Below are positions 38,665 through 49,607 of a DNA stretch of 64,000 bases, piece after piece (within the stretch, counting starts at the first letter, position 1; the number at the start of each line of letters is the position of its first letter). This DNA comes from Pseudomonas sp. MF4836 (lineage in GTDB: Bacteria; Pseudomonadota; Gammaproteobacteria; Pseudomonadales; Pseudomonadaceae). The stretch spans positions 458,341 to 522,340 of the forward strand of contig NZ_MVOL01000004.1 in assembly GCF_002018875.1 (NCBI RefSeq). Reading direction: 5' to 3'. The translations under genes were made by a program, and so were the position numbers. Under the pieces are notes generated by a model. The model had not been told where the DNA came from, did no database searches, and saw only the letters and a program-made list of their open reading frames with translations.

Positions 38665-38800
38665 GCGGGCTCCGGAGCGGGCGGGGAGTAAAGAGGGGCG
38701 CGAGTATAACCCAACAAAACCTCTGTTTTCGTGTGGTCGCCCGCCCAAACGCTGGGTTAGACTCCCTGGCCCTGCCCAACCCGCTCAGTGATGCTTTCCG

Positions 38801-40315
<1,515 letters not shown>

Positions 40316-40354
40316 ACGGCTACGCTGATGGGCACGGCCTAAGGAAGAGATGAC

Positions 40355-40777
40355 ATGGAAATATTGACCACGCTGAAGTTGCTGCATGTGCTGGCCACGG
40401 TGCTGCTGTTGGGCAGCGTCCTGGGCCTGGCGGTCTGGGTCTGGCGCAACCGGGGTGACGCCACCTTTTACAGCCGGGTGCTGCGTCGGCCGGGGCTGTT
40501 CGGCTGGTTGCTGATGGCGCTGGGCGTCCTGAGCCTGCCCTTCAGCGGCTGGTGGATGGTGCACCTGGTGGGCTGGCCGCTGGGCCAGACCTGGATCCTC
40601 GCCTCCAGCGTGCTCTACACCCTGGGCGCGCTGGCCTGGTTGTGGTTGCTGGTGCGGCTCAACCGCCTGCGGCTGGCCAAGGCGGCCAGCGGCCTGAAAT
40701 TCACCCTGGCGTTGGCGATATTCAGCTTTGTGTGTTTTTTCGCCATCGCCGGGTTGATGGGCGCCAAGCCGGTCTGA
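40355..40777 (+). CDS. DUF2269 integral membrane protein (first copy)
   Basis: 140 residues with four hydrophobic helices, starting MEILTTLKLLHVLATVLLLG; DUF2269 pattern (TLKLLHV, GWPLGQTWI). Function unknown. Starts 40 nt after ilvA and precedes the epimerase-like gene by 19 nt, forming one operon with a second DUF2269 gene. Confidence 0.8.
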   Translation: MEILTTLKLLHVLATVLLLGSVLGLAVWVWRNRGDATFYSRVLRRPGLFGWLLMALGVLSLPFSGWWMVHLVGWPLGQTWILASSVLYTLGALAWLWLLVRLNRLRLAKAASGLKFTLALAIFSFVCFFAIAGLMGAKPV

Positions 40778-40795
40778 GCCGCACTGGGGAATCTG

Positions 40796-42052
40796 ATGAA
40801 AATCCTTCTGGTGGGGGCCACGGGGTTTATCGGTCGCCATCTGCTGACGGCGCTGCACGCCGCTGGCCATCAATTGATCGCCACCAGTCGCCAGCCCCAG
40901 GCGCCTGGGTTGCCCGGGGTTGAGTGGCGCTGCCTGGACCTCGACCTGCTGGCCCGGGACCCGACTTATTTTGCCTTTCCCGAGCAGGTCGACCTGCTGA
41001 TCAACGCAGCCGGGCTGCTGACTACCGACACCGCGGCGCTGGCGCTGACCCAGGATCGGGGCGCCCGCGCGCTGTTTGATCTGGCGGCCCAACGAGGCGT
41101 GCGGGTATTGCAGATCTCGGCCCTCGGCGCGGCGGCGCAATCGGACGTGGCCTTTCTCGCCAGCAAGGGCGCGGCGGATGACTATCTGCTGCAACTGGGT
41201 ATCGACGCGGTGGTGCTGCGCCCTTCGCTGGTGCTGGGGCAGGGCGGCGCCAGCAGTGGCTGGCTGGCCCGGCTCTCGCCCTGGCCGCTGATTGCCCTGC
41301 TCGACCTGAAGGCGCAGTCGCAGCCATTGCATGTGGACGACCTGAGTGGCGCGGTCCTGGCATTGCTGCGCCAATGGCCGGCGCAGGCCATGGTCTTGCC
41401 GCTGGTGGGCCCGCAGTGCCTGACTTTGGCCCAGGTCCTGGACCAGTTGCGTGCGGCCCAGGGTTGGGCGCCGGGGCGCTACATCAAAGTGCCGTCCGGG
41501 CTGCTGGCGGTTGGCGCCTGGCTGGGGGAGCGCCTGGGCTGGCGTGCCCTGAATCGACAAAGCCTGCGCATGGCGCAGCGCGACAACCTGGCCGATCCGC
41601 AGGTGCTGGAGTCGGTCTGCGGCTACCGTGCGGCGCCGTTGCCGACGCGTTTGCACGACTGGCCGACGGCGAGCCAGAGCAGCCAGCTGGCGCTGCGCCC
41701 GCTGATGCTGGCAGTGATGGTGTTGATTTGGCTGGGCACGGCAGCCGTGTGCATCGGCCCCGGTTACGACTGGGGGCTGCGGATCATGGGCGAGGCCGGG
41801 GTCCACGGCGTCATGGCCATGCTGGCGGTGGTCGGCGGCTCGCTGTGCGATGCGCTGTTGGGCGTCGGGCTGCTGCTCAAGCGCTGGCGGCGACGAACCC
41901 TGCAGGTGCAGCTGCTGTTGATGCTGGGTTACACCCTGTTTATCAGCCTGGTACTGCCGCACTACTGGTTTGACCCTTATGCCGCCGTCGCCAAGAACCT
42001 GGTGCTGATGGTGGCGACCCTTTGGCTTCTCTGGACCGAACCGCGTCGATGA
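40796..42052 (+). CDS. NAD(P)-binding epimerase-like protein with DoxX-like membrane tail
   Basis: 418 residues. N-terminal Rossmann fold (GATGFIGRH, about 6-14) of the extended SDR group to about residue 290, then a four-helix membrane domain (about 300-415; LMLAVMVLIWLG... and LLMLGYTLFISLVLP) of the DoxX-like DUF4166/SDR-fusion type. The usual YxxxK is not evident in its standard place, fitting atypical SDRs. Overlaps the next gene by 4 nt. Confidence 0.8.
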   Translation: MKILLVGATGFIGRHLLTALHAAGHQLIATSRQPQAPGLPGVEWRCLDLDLLARDPTYFAFPEQVDLLINAAGLLTTDTAALALTQDRGARALFDLAAQRGVRVLQISALGAAAQSDVAFLASKGAADDYLLQLGIDAVVLRPSLVLGQGGASSGWLARLSPWPLIALLDLKAQSQPLHVDDLSGAVLALLRQWPAQAMVLPLVGPQCLTLAQVLDQLRAAQGWAPGRYIKVPSGLLAVGAWLGERLGWRALNRQSLRMAQRDNLADPQVLESVCGYRAAPLPTRLHDWPTASQSSQLALRPLMLAVMVLIWLGTAAVCIGPGYDWGLRIMGEAGVHGVMAMLAVVGGSLCDALLGVGLLLKRWRRRTLQVQLLLMLGYTLFISLVLPHYWFDPYAAVAKNLVLMVATLWLLWTEPRR

Positions 42053-42516
42053 GTGTTTACCTGCTGCTTAAAACCCTGCACATCCTGTCTTCGACCATTC
42101 TGTTCGGGCTGGGCGCCGGCTCGGCCTATTACGCCCTGCGTGCCTGGCGCAGCGGCAAGGTCGAAGTGATCGCCGTGACCTTCAAGCACCTGGTGTTCGC
42201 CGACTGGGCGTTTACCGCGACCACGGCGGTGTTCCAGCCGCTGAGTGGCCTGGGGCTGATTCACCTGGCGGGTTGGTCGATCGGGCAGAGCTGGCTGATG
42301 TGGAGCCTGGGTTTGTATGTGCTGGCGGGTATTTGCTGGTTGCCGGTGGTCTGGTTGCAGATCCGGGTCCACCGCATGGCCGAGCAGGCGTTGCGCGACG
42401 GCACGCCGATGCCGCTCAAGGCCGCCACCTACATGCGCTGGTGGTTTGCCCTGGGCTGGCCGGCGTTCCTGGCGTTCATGGCGATTTTCTATTTGATGGT
42501 GGCCAAGCCGGCGTGA
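42049..42516 (+). CDS. DUF2269 integral membrane protein (second copy)
   Basis: 155 residues, four hydrophobic helices, start MSVYLLLKTLHILSS inside the ATGA overlap with the epimerase gene. Same family as 40355 (TLHILS, HLAGWSIGQSWL). Translational coupling implies the two DUF2269 proteins and the fusion protein work together in the membrane; inference. Confidence 0.8.
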   Translation: MSVYLLLKTLHILSSTILFGLGAGSAYYALRAWRSGKVEVIAVTFKHLVFADWAFTATTAVFQPLSGLGLIHLAGWSIGQSWLMWSLGLYVLAGICWLPVVWLQIRVHRMAEQALRDGTPMPLKAATYMRWWFALGWPAFLAFMAIFYLMVAKPA

Positions 42517-42571
42517 TGGCTGGCGTGGCCTGGGCCCCGGTCCGCGTGCTCAAGCGGACCGGGCAGCGGCA

Positions 42572-43228
42572 TCAGCCTCGCAGGCTGAGCACGGGCCAGC
42601 CACGTTTCTGGGCTTCGGCCAGCAGGTTCGGGTCGGGGTCGACCGCCACCGGGTTCGCCACCTGCTCCAGCAGCGGCAGGTCGTTCATCGAGTCGCTGTA
42701 GAAGTAGCTGTCGTCCAGGGTGTGGCCGGTTTCTTCCAGCCAGCGGTTCAGGCGTGTCACTTTGCCTTCACGGAAGCAGGGTACATCGGTGCTGCGCCCG
42801 CTGTAGCGGCCGTCGACCATCTCGCATTCGGTGGCGATCAGGTGTTCCACGCCCAGGCGCTCGGCGATCGGCGCGGTGACGAAGCGGTTGGTGGCGGTGA
42901 TGATCACCAGCTTGTCGCCGGCCTCGCGGTGCTTGGCCAGCAGCGCCAGGGCCTTGGGCAACAGGATCGGCTCGATGCAGTCGCGCATATAGTCGCGGTG
43001 CCATTGATCGAGCACGCTCATCTCGGTGCGGCCGAGAATTTCCAGGCAGAAGTTCAGGTAGGCGGCGTTATCGAGCTTGCCTGCCAGGTAATCCTGGTAG
43101 AACTCGTCGTTGCGGGCCTTGTAGGTGACGGCGTCGAGGAAGCCTCTTTCGCACAGGTAATCGCCCCAGGCGTGATCGCTGTCACCGCCCAGAAGCGTGT
43201 TGTCCAAGTCGAATAAAGCCAGGCGCAT
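42572..43228 (-). CDS. HAD-superfamily phosphatase, SerB/histidinol-phosphatase-like
   Basis: 218 residues, HAD subfamily IB: nucleophile motif [19 protein letters not shown], and [10 protein letters not shown]. Compared with SerB it lacks the ACT part. Related Pseudomonas proteins at this locus (before rppH) have been linked to histidinol-phosphate hydrolysis; I treat that as possible only. Divergent from rppH. Confidence 0.85.
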   Translation of the reverse strand: MRLALFDLDNTLLGGDSDHAWGDYLCERGFLDAVTYKARNDEFYQDYLAGKLDNAAYLNFCLEILGRTEMSVLDQWHRDYMRDCIEPILLPKALALLAKHREAGDKLVIITATNRFVTAPIAERLGVEHLIATECEMVDGRYSGRSTDVPCFREGKVTRLNRWLEETGHTLDDSYFYSDSMNDLPLLEQVANPVAVDPDPNLLAEAQKRGWPVLSLRG

Positions 43229-43372
43229 TGCAGTTACTCGCTCACAGAAGGCTGAAAAAGGCGTCCAGAATACGGTCTTTTCACAAGAGTGCACATAAGG
43301 TAAGCCGCCTCGTTGCTGCTTTAACAACCTTTGTGGAACAATGCGGCGACATGCGTTTGCGAGGTTGTTGCC

Positions 43373-43852
43373 GTGATCGACCCCGATGGTTTCCGCCCCA
43401 ATGTCGGGATTATTCTGACGAATGATGCCGGCCAGGTGCTATGGGCTCGCCGTATCAATCAAGATGCCTGGCAGTTTCCTCAAGGGGGGATCAACCCCGA
43501 GGAGACTCCGGAAGACGCCTTGTACCGCGAGTTGAACGAAGAAGTGGGCCTGGAGCGCGAAGATGTGCAAATTCTCGCCTGCACCCGGGGCTGGTTGCGC
43601 TATCGTTTGCCGCAACGTCTGGTCAGGACACACAGCCAACCGCTGTGCATCGGCCAGAAACAGAAATGGTTTCTCCTGCGCCTGATCTCCAACGAGCAGC
43701 GGGTGCGGATGGATTTGACCGGTAAACCGGAATTCGATGGCTGGCGCTGGGTCAGTTATTGGTATCCGTTGGGCCAGGTGGTGACATTCAAGCGCGAGGT
43801 TTATCGCCGCGCTCTCAAAGAGCTTGCCCCGCGCCTATTAGCGCGCGACTGA
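43373..43852 (+). CDS. rppH: RNA pyrophosphohydrolase
   Basis: Removes pyrophosphate from 5' ends of mRNA, triggering decay. 159 residues starting at GTG 43373 ([12 protein letters not shown]), with the Nudix box [20 protein letters not shown] and [14 protein letters not shown] start is usual for this gene in Pseudomonas. 22 nt before ptsP, as in other gamma-proteobacteria. Confidence 0.95.
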   Translation: MIDPDGFRPNVGIILTNDAGQVLWARRINQDAWQFPQGGINPEETPEDALYRELNEEVGLEREDVQILACTRGWLRYRLPQRLVRTHSQPLCIGQKQKWFLLRLISNEQRVRMDLTGKPEFDGWRWVSYWYPLGQVVTFKREVYRRALKELAPRLLARD

Positions 43853-43874
43853 CGACGGAGTTCGACCCCGAGCC

Positions 43875-46154
43875 ATGCTCAATACGCTGCGCAAGATCGT
43901 CCAGGAAGTTAACTCCGCCAAGGATCTCAAGGCGGCGTTAGGGATTATTGTATTGCGCGTCAAAGAGGCCATGGGCAGTCAGGTCTGCTCGGTCTATCTG
44001 CTGGACCCCGAGACCAACCGTTTTGTCCTGATGGCCACCGAGGGCTTGAACAAGCGCTCGATCGGCAAGGTCAGCATGGCACCCAATGAAGGTCTGGTCG
44101 GCCTGGTCGGCACGCGCGAAGAACCGCTCAACCTCGAAAATGCCGCCGATCACCCGCGCTATCGCTACTTCGCCGAAACCGGCGAGGAGCGTTACGCCTC
44201 TTTCCTCGGCGCACCGATCATCCACCACCGCCGGGTCGTGGGCGTGCTGGTCATCCAGCAAAAGGAGCGTCGCCAGTTCGACGAGGGCGAAGAAGCCTTC
44301 CTGGTGACCATGAGCGCGCAGCTGGCGGGGGTTATCGCCCACGCCGAAGCCACCGGCTCGATCCGCGGCCTGGGGCGCCAGGGCAAGGGGATTCAGGAAG
44401 CCAAGTTCGTCGGCGTCCCGGGTTCGCCGGGTGCCGCAGTGGGTACGGCGGTGGTCATGCTGCCGCCGGCCGACCTGGACGTGGTGCCGGATAAAACCAT
44501 CAGCGATATCGATGCCGAGCTCGGGCTGTTCAAGACCGCCATTGAAGGCGTGCGTGCCGATATGCGCGCACTGTCGGCAAAACTCGCGACCCAGCTGCGC
44601 CCGGAAGAGCGCGCCCTGTTCGACGTCTACCTGATGATGCTCGACGATGCCTCGCTGGGCAGTGAAGTCACCACCATTATCAAGACCGGTCAGTGGGCCC
44701 AGGGCGCACTGCGTCAGGTGGTCACCGATCACGTCAACCGCTTTGAGCTGATGGACGATGCCTACCTGCGCGAGCGGGCGTCCGACGTCAAGGACCTGGG
44801 CCGCCGACTGCTGGCCTACCTGCAGGAAGAGCGCCAGCAAACCCTGGTCTACCCCGACAACACCATCCTGATCAGCGAAGAACTGACGCCGGCCATGCTC
44901 GGCGAGGTGCCGGAAGGCAAGCTGGTCGGCCTGGTGTCGGTATTGGGTTCGGGCAACTCCCACGTTGCGATCCTGGCGCGAGCCATGGGGATTCCGACGG
45001 TGATGGGCCTGGTCGACCTGCCTTACTCCAAGGTCGACGGCATCCAGATGATCGTCGATGGCTACCACGGCGAGGTCTACACCAACCCTAGCGATGTGCT
45101 GCGCAAGCAGTTCGCCGAGGTGGTCGAGGAAGAGCGGCAACTGGCCCAGGGCCTGGATGCGCTGCGCGACCTGCCGTGCGTGACCCTGGATGGCCACCGC
45201 ATGCCGCTGTGGGTCAACACCGGCCTGCTGGCCGATGTGGCGCGGGCGCAGAAGCGCGGCGCCGAAGGTGTGGGCCTGTACCGCACCGAAGTGCCGTTCA
45301 TGATCAATCAGCGTTTCCCGAGTGAAAAGGAGCAGCTGGCGATTTATCGCGAGCAACTGGCGGCCTTCCATCCGCAGCCGGTGACGATGCGCAGCCTGGA
45401 CATCGGCGGCGACAAGTCACTGTCTTATTTCCCGATCAAGGAAGACAACCCCTTCCTCGGCTGGCGCGGCATTCGCGTCACCCTCGACCACCCGGAAATC
45501 TTCCTGGTCCAGACCCGGGCCATGCTCAAGGCCAGCGAAGGCCTGAACAACCTGCGCATTCTGCTGCCGATGATCTCCGGCACCCACGAGCTGGAAGAAG
45601 CCCTGCACCTGATCCACCGTGCATGGGGTGAAGTGCGTGACGAAGGCACTGATGTGCCGATGCCGCCGATTGGGGTCATGATCGAAATTCCGGCTGCGGT
45701 CTACCAGACCAAGGAGCTGGCGCGTCAGGTGGACTTCCTGTCGGTCGGCTCCAACGACCTGACCCAATACCTGCTGGCCGTGGACCGCAACAACCCGCGG
45801 GTCGCCGATCTATACGACTACCTGCACCCGGCGGTGCTGCAAGCCCTGCAAAACGTAGTGCGCGACGCCCATGCCGAAGGCAAGCCGGTGAGCATTTGCG
45901 GTGAGATGGCCGGTGATCCGGCGGCAGCGGTGCTGCTGATGGCGATGGGGTTCGACAGTCTGTCGATGAACGCCACCAACCTGCCGAAAGTGAAGTGGAT
46001 GCTGCGTCAGATCAACCTGACCAAGGCCAAGGAACTGCTGGCCGAGCTGATGACCATCGACAACCCGCAAGTTATCCACAGCTCGCTGCAACTGGCGCTG
46101 AAAAAGCTCGGCCTGGCGCGGATGATCAATCCCGCTTCGGCCAAGACGCTTTAA
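43875..46154 (+). CDS. ptsP: Phosphoenolpyruvate-protein phosphotransferase EI-Ntr
   Basis: First enzyme of the nitrogen-related phosphotransferase chain, passing phosphate from PEP to NPr. 759 residues: GAF sensor (about 1-150), EI N-terminal domain with phospho-His (about residue 363) in GSGNSHVAILARAMGIP, and PEP-binding TIM barrel with LYRTEVPFM, VGSNDLTQY and SICGEMAGDP. Complete. Confidence 0.95.
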   Translation: MLNTLRKIVQEVNSAKDLKAALGIIVLRVKEAMGSQVCSVYLLDPETNRFVLMATEGLNKRSIGKVSMAPNEGLVGLVGTREEPLNLENAADHPRYRYFAETGEERYASFLGAPIIHHRRVVGVLVIQQKERRQFDEGEEAFLVTMSAQLAGVIAHAEATGSIRGLGRQGKGIQEAKFVGVPGSPGAAVGTAVVMLPPADLDVVPDKTISDIDAELGLFKTAIEGVRADMRALSAKLATQLRPEERALFDVYLMMLDDASLGSEVTTIIKTGQWAQGALRQVVTDHVNRFELMDDAYLRERASDVKDLGRRLLAYLQEERQQTLVYPDNTILISEELTPAMLGEVPEGKLVGLVSVLGSGNSHVAILARAMGIPTVMGLVDLPYSKVDGIQMIVDGYHGEVYTNPSDVLRKQFAEVVEEERQLAQGLDALRDLPCVTLDGHRMPLWVNTGLLADVARAQKRGAEGVGLYRTEVPFMINQRFPSEKEQLAIYREQLAAFHPQPVTMRSLDIGGDKSLSYFPIKEDNPFLGWRGIRVTLDHPEIFLVQTRAMLKASEGLNNLRILLPMISGTHELEEALHLIHRAWGEVRDEGTDVPMPPIGVMIEIPAAVYQTKELARQVDFLSVGSNDLTQYLLAVDRNNPRVADLYDYLHPAVLQALQNVVRDAHAEGKPVSICGEMAGDPAAAVLLMAMGFDSLSMNATNLPKVKWMLRQINLTKAKELLAELMTIDNPQVIHSSLQLALKKLGLARMINPASAKTL

Positions 46155-46178
46155 ACCGCGCGGTTCTACTCACCACCC

Positions 46179-46216
46179 GGCCGGATCCTGCTCCGCAGCA
46201 TCCGGCCTGGGCGTTT
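46179..46216 (+). terminator. Terminator after ptsP
   Basis: GGCCGGAT/ATCCGGCC stem with a 13-nt loop, then TGGGCGTTTTAAA. Confidence 0.7.
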
Positions 46217-46962
46217 TAAACCTTCAGCTCGACCTCTCCCAAATGCCCGCCATAGGGCCCGAAACTGCGCTCCACCAGGTGCCGGGTGCCATCGGCGTGG
46301 ACGATCAGTGCGGTGCTGGCGCGGGTGCCGTAGCTGGGGCTGGCGATAAACACGCTGGACAGCAGACTCTCGGTGGCCAGGCCGACGCCGGTGTCCGGCA
46401 AGTCGGCAAAGGGCGCGGTCTGCGGATCACTGAGCAAGGCAAGCAGCGCCTGGGGCTGCGGATCGTCCAGCAGTTCACCGAGGGCGGCACGGGCCTTGAG
46501 CAGTTTCGGCCAGGGCGTATCCAGGCCGGCGTTGGACAAGCCATACACGCCGCTTCCCAGGCGCTGGGGTTGCAGGTCATTGGCGTTGTGATGCCACAGC
46601 GCTTCGGCGGTGCCGAGCAGCAGGTTAAAGCCGGCATATTCCACCGATCGGCCGACAACGTCGGTCAAATAGTCATCCAGCGGGATTTTTCCGGCGAGAA
46701 AGCGTGCCACCAGTTCGCCCCGGGAACGGCGCGCCGGGGGTTGATGAGGGTCGCGGATATTGGTCAGTGCGGCGAAGCGGCCATCGGCGCCGACCCCCAG
46801 CCAGGTGCCCCCGGCTTCCAGGTCGCGTCCGGCGTGAATTTCCGGGGTTTCAGGCCATTGGGCGAGGGGCAGGCTGGGGCGGGCATAGAATTCGTCGCGG
46901 TTGGCCGCGACGATCAGCGGTTGGGCGTGGCCCGGCCGCCAAGCGAAAACGATCAAGCACAT
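46216..46962 (-). CDS. NRDE (TANGO2-like) family protein
   Basis: 248 residues starting MCLIVFAWR, with the name-giving NRDE in VAANRDEFYARP, GGTWLGVG and ALTNIRDP. The N-terminal Cys2 resembles an Ntn nucleophile position; family function unsettled (heme or lipid trafficking proposed for TANGO2). Convergent with ptsP. Confidence 0.85.
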   Translation of the reverse strand: MCLIVFAWRPGHAQPLIVAANRDEFYARPSLPLAQWPETPEIHAGRDLEAGGTWLGVGADGRFAALTNIRDPHQPPARRSRGELVARFLAGKIPLDDYLTDVVGRSVEYAGFNLLLGTAEALWHHNANDLQPQRLGSGVYGLSNAGLDTPWPKLLKARAALGELLDDPQPQALLALLSDPQTAPFADLPDTGVGLATESLLSSVFIASPSYGTRASTALIVHADGTRHLVERSFGPYGGHLGEVELKV

Positions 46963-47085
46963 CGGGCTAATCCCTTTTGTGTTTTTGCCCACTCTACGCA
47001 CAGATGAAGCGGGTATCCATCGCCATCCAGTGGAGCCGAAGGCCGTGCATCCGTTACCATGCCGGTCTTATTTTGGGGTGCACCC

Positions 47086-47868
47086 ATGGAATTTCTGCTC
47101 TATCTGCTGTTGGGCGCCTGTGCGGGCGTGCTGGCCGGGCTGTTTGGCGTGGGTGGCGGGATCATCATCGTTCCGGTGCTGGTGTTCAGTTTCAAGGCGC
47201 AGGGCTTCGACCCGCTGGTGTTGACCCACCTGGCGGTGGGCACCTCGCTGGCGACCATCATCTTCACTTCGGTCAATGCGATTCGCGAGCATCAGCGCAG
47301 GGGCGCGGTGCGCTGGCCGATCTTTGTCTGGATGACCGTAGGGATTCTGATCGGCGCCGGCTTTGGTGCGCTGACGGCGGAGGCGATTTCCGGTCCCCAC
47401 CTGCAAAAGATCATTGGTGTATTCGCCCTGGTGATCGCCCTGCAGATGGTCCTTGAACTCAAGCCCAAGGCCAGCCGAACGGTTCCCGGCAAAGTGGGTC
47501 TGACCCTGGCCGGCACCGTGATTGGCTGGGCTTCGGCGATTTTCGGCATCGGTGGCGGCTCGCTCACCGTGCCGTTCCTGACCTGGCGCAGCGTGCCCAT
47601 GCAACAGGCGGTGGCCACGTCATCGGCCTGCGGCCTGCCGATTGCCCTGGCCAGTGCCTTAAGTTTCATGATTCTGGGCTGGCATGATCCGTTGCTGCCG
47701 GCCCATAGTCTGGGTTTTGTGTATTTGCCGGCGCTGCTGGGCATTGCGCTGACCAGCATGGTATTCGCCCGCTTTGGCGCGCGCCTGGCCCACAGCCTGT
47801 CGCCGCGCCTGCTCAAGCGTCTGTTCGCCGCGCTGCTGTTTGGTGTAGGGCTGAGTTTCCTGCTCTGA
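47086..47868 (+). CDS. TSUP-family permease (TauE/SafE)
   Basis: 260 residues, about eight helices. The duplicated TSUP signature is seen as GLFGVGGGIIIVP and AIFGIGGGSLTVP. Transports a sulfur or organic anion, likely sulfite/sulfoacetate-type; substrate unassigned. Start ATG 47086 chosen over 47059. Followed by lgt. Confidence 0.87.
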   Translation: MEFLLYLLLGACAGVLAGLFGVGGGIIIVPVLVFSFKAQGFDPLVLTHLAVGTSLATIIFTSVNAIREHQRRGAVRWPIFVWMTVGILIGAGFGALTAEAISGPHLQKIIGVFALVIALQMVLELKPKASRTVPGKVGLTLAGTVIGWASAIFGIGGGSLTVPFLTWRSVPMQQAVATSSACGLPIALASALSFMILGWHDPLLPAHSLGFVYLPALLGIALTSMVFARFGARLAHSLSPRLLKRLFAALLFGVGLSFLL

Positions 47869-47951
47869 AAGGGGCCGCAATCCTGGCTTAATCCCGGCGT
47901 GCCACTGTCACGCCCGCAATCTTGAGTTTTCTACTCTTACGAGGAGTCGCA

Positions 47952-48764
47952 ATGCTGCCTTACCCGCAGATCGATCCGGTGGCCCTGGCCATCGGTCCGC
48001 TGAAAATCCACTGGTACGGGCTGATGTACCTGATCGGCATCGGCGGTGCCTGGCTGCTGGCATCGCGCCGGCTGAACCGTTTCGACCCGACCTGGAACAA
48101 GGAGAAGCTCTCCGACATGGTGTTCTGGATGTCGATGGGGGTCATTGTCGGTGGCCGTCTGGGGTATGTGCTGTTCTACGACCTGAACGCGTACCTGGCC
48201 AACCCGACCCTGATCTTCGAGGTGTGGAAGGGCGGCATGTCGTTCCATGGCGGCTTTATCGGGGTGATGCTGGCGGCCTTGTGGTTCGGCAAGCGCAACA
48301 ACAAGTCATTCTTCGAGCTGATGGATTTCGTCGCGCCGATGGTGCCGATCGGCCTGGGCGCCGGGCGGATCGGCAACTTCATCAACGCCGAATTGTGGGG
48401 CAAGCCGACCGACCTGCCCTGGGCAATGATTTTCCCGCCGTTCAGTGACCCTTCGCAGTTGCCGCGGCATCCGTCGCAGCTGTACCAGTTCGCGTTGGAA
48501 GGCGTGGCGCTGTTCGTGATCCTGTGGCTGTTCTCGCGCAAGCCGCGGCCGACCATGGCGGTCTCCGGCATGTTTGCCCTGTTCTACGGGATTTTCCGGT
48601 TTATCGTCGAGTTCGTCCGGGTGCCGGATGCCCAGCTCGGCTACCTGGCGTGGAACTGGCTGACCATGGGCCAGGTACTGTGCCTGCCGATGATCATCGG
48701 TGGCCTGTTCCTGATCTGGCTGGCTTATCACCGCGCTCCGGCGAACACGAGCGCCGCGCTTTAA
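47952..48764 (+). CDS. lgt: Prolipoprotein diacylglyceryl transferase
   Basis: Attaches diacylglycerol to the lipobox cysteine of prelipoproteins at the inner membrane. 270 residues starting [16 protein letters not shown], seven helices, with the Lgt signature [15 protein letters not shown] and [12 protein letters not shown]. Directly upstream of thyA, the common proteobacterial pair; a GC hairpin (48774-48791) lies between. Confidence 0.95.
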   Translation: MLPYPQIDPVALAIGPLKIHWYGLMYLIGIGGAWLLASRRLNRFDPTWNKEKLSDMVFWMSMGVIVGGRLGYVLFYDLNAYLANPTLIFEVWKGGMSFHGGFIGVMLAALWFGKRNNKSFFELMDFVAPMVPIGLGAGRIGNFINAELWGKPTDLPWAMIFPPFSDPSQLPRHPSQLYQFALEGVALFVILWLFSRKPRPTMAVSGMFALFYGIFRFIVEFVRVPDAQLGYLAWNWLTMGQVLCLPMIIGGLFLIWLAYHRAPANTSAAL

Positions 48765-48812
48765 ATTCGAATACCGGGGCCCTGGCCCCGGGTTCAAGGA
48801 TGCAGGTAATTC

Positions 48813-49517
48813 ATGAAGCAATATCTCGATCTGGTCGCCCACGTCATCAACAACGGCACCAAGCAGGCCAACCGCACCGGTGTGAACACCATCAGTTTTC
48901 CCGGTGCCATGCTGCGCTATGACCTCAAGGAAGGCTTTCCAGCCATCACCACCCGCAAGATGGCCTTCAAGTCGGCCATCGGCGAGATGTGCGGTTTTCT
49001 GCGTGGCGTGAACAACGCCGCCGAGTTCCGTGCCCTGGGCTGCAAGGTCTGGGACCAGAACGCCAACGAAAACGCGCAGTGGCTGGCCAACCCGTTCCGC
49101 CAGGGCGAAGACGACCTGGGTGAAATCTATGGCGTGCAATGGCGCAAATGGCCGGCCTACAAGCAGATCGCCCTGAGCAACCCGGCCGCCATCGAGCAGA
49201 CCCTGGCCCAGGGCTATCGGCAGATCGCCGAAGGCGAGGAAAACGGTCAGGCCTATGTGGTGCTGTACAAGGCCATCGACCAGATCCGCCAGTGTGTCGA
49301 CACCATCATCAAGGACCCGGGCAGCCGCCGGATCCTGTTCCACGGCTGGAACTGCGCTCAGCTCGATGAAATGGCCTTGCCGCCGTGCCATCTGCTGTAT
49401 CAGTTCCACCCGAATGTCGAGACTCGGGAAATCTCCCTGACCCTCTATATCCGTTCCAATGACCTGGGCCTTTTATACCCCCTCGAAGAACCAGCACAGT
49501 ACGCAATGGCTGCGTAG
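48813..49517 (+). pseudogene. thyA: Host thymidylate synthase, 3'-truncated by integrative element
   Basis: Residues 1-220 are an intact N-terminal part of the long-form Pseudomonas Thy[24 protein letters not shown] and catalytic Cys192 in [10 protein letters not shown]. After IRSNDLGL (codon 220 at 49470-49472) the expected GTPFN... does not follow; instead 14 unrelated residues ([14 protein letters not shown]) run to a stop at 49517. The lost part (about a third) includes the GDAHxY segment and C-terminus needed for dUMP/folate binding, so the product should be inactive. The break coincides with the left end of a ginABCD element, which carries its own thyA. Confidence 0.93.
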
Positions 49518-49582
49518 TACGGCTCTACCTTCCAAGCTCATTTATTGTGCCCCAGTACGAAATGCACATTGTGTATAGTACG
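49498..49582. promoter_or_regulatory. Repeat cluster before ginA (putative recombinase/operator sites)
   Basis: AGTACG occurs four times (49498, 49516, 49554, 49577). Between copies 1 and 2 is TACGCA-ATGGC-TGCGTA (49500-49516), a palindrome; between copies 3 and 4 is an imperfect palindrome centred on AATG-CA-CATT (49561-49570). A -10-like TATAGT (49574-49579) overlaps the last copy. Dense symmetric repeats next to the integration point suggest recombinase arm sites and/or autoregulation. Confidence 0.5.
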
Positions 49583-49607
49583 GGCCGCTTTGAAGAGAGA
49601 GGAAGTC

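Noticed and set aside
49545..49607. TTG start for ginA giving 20 extra residues
   Set aside because: These codons overlap the repeat/palindrome cluster, no SD precedes the TTG, while GTG 49608 has a good SD.
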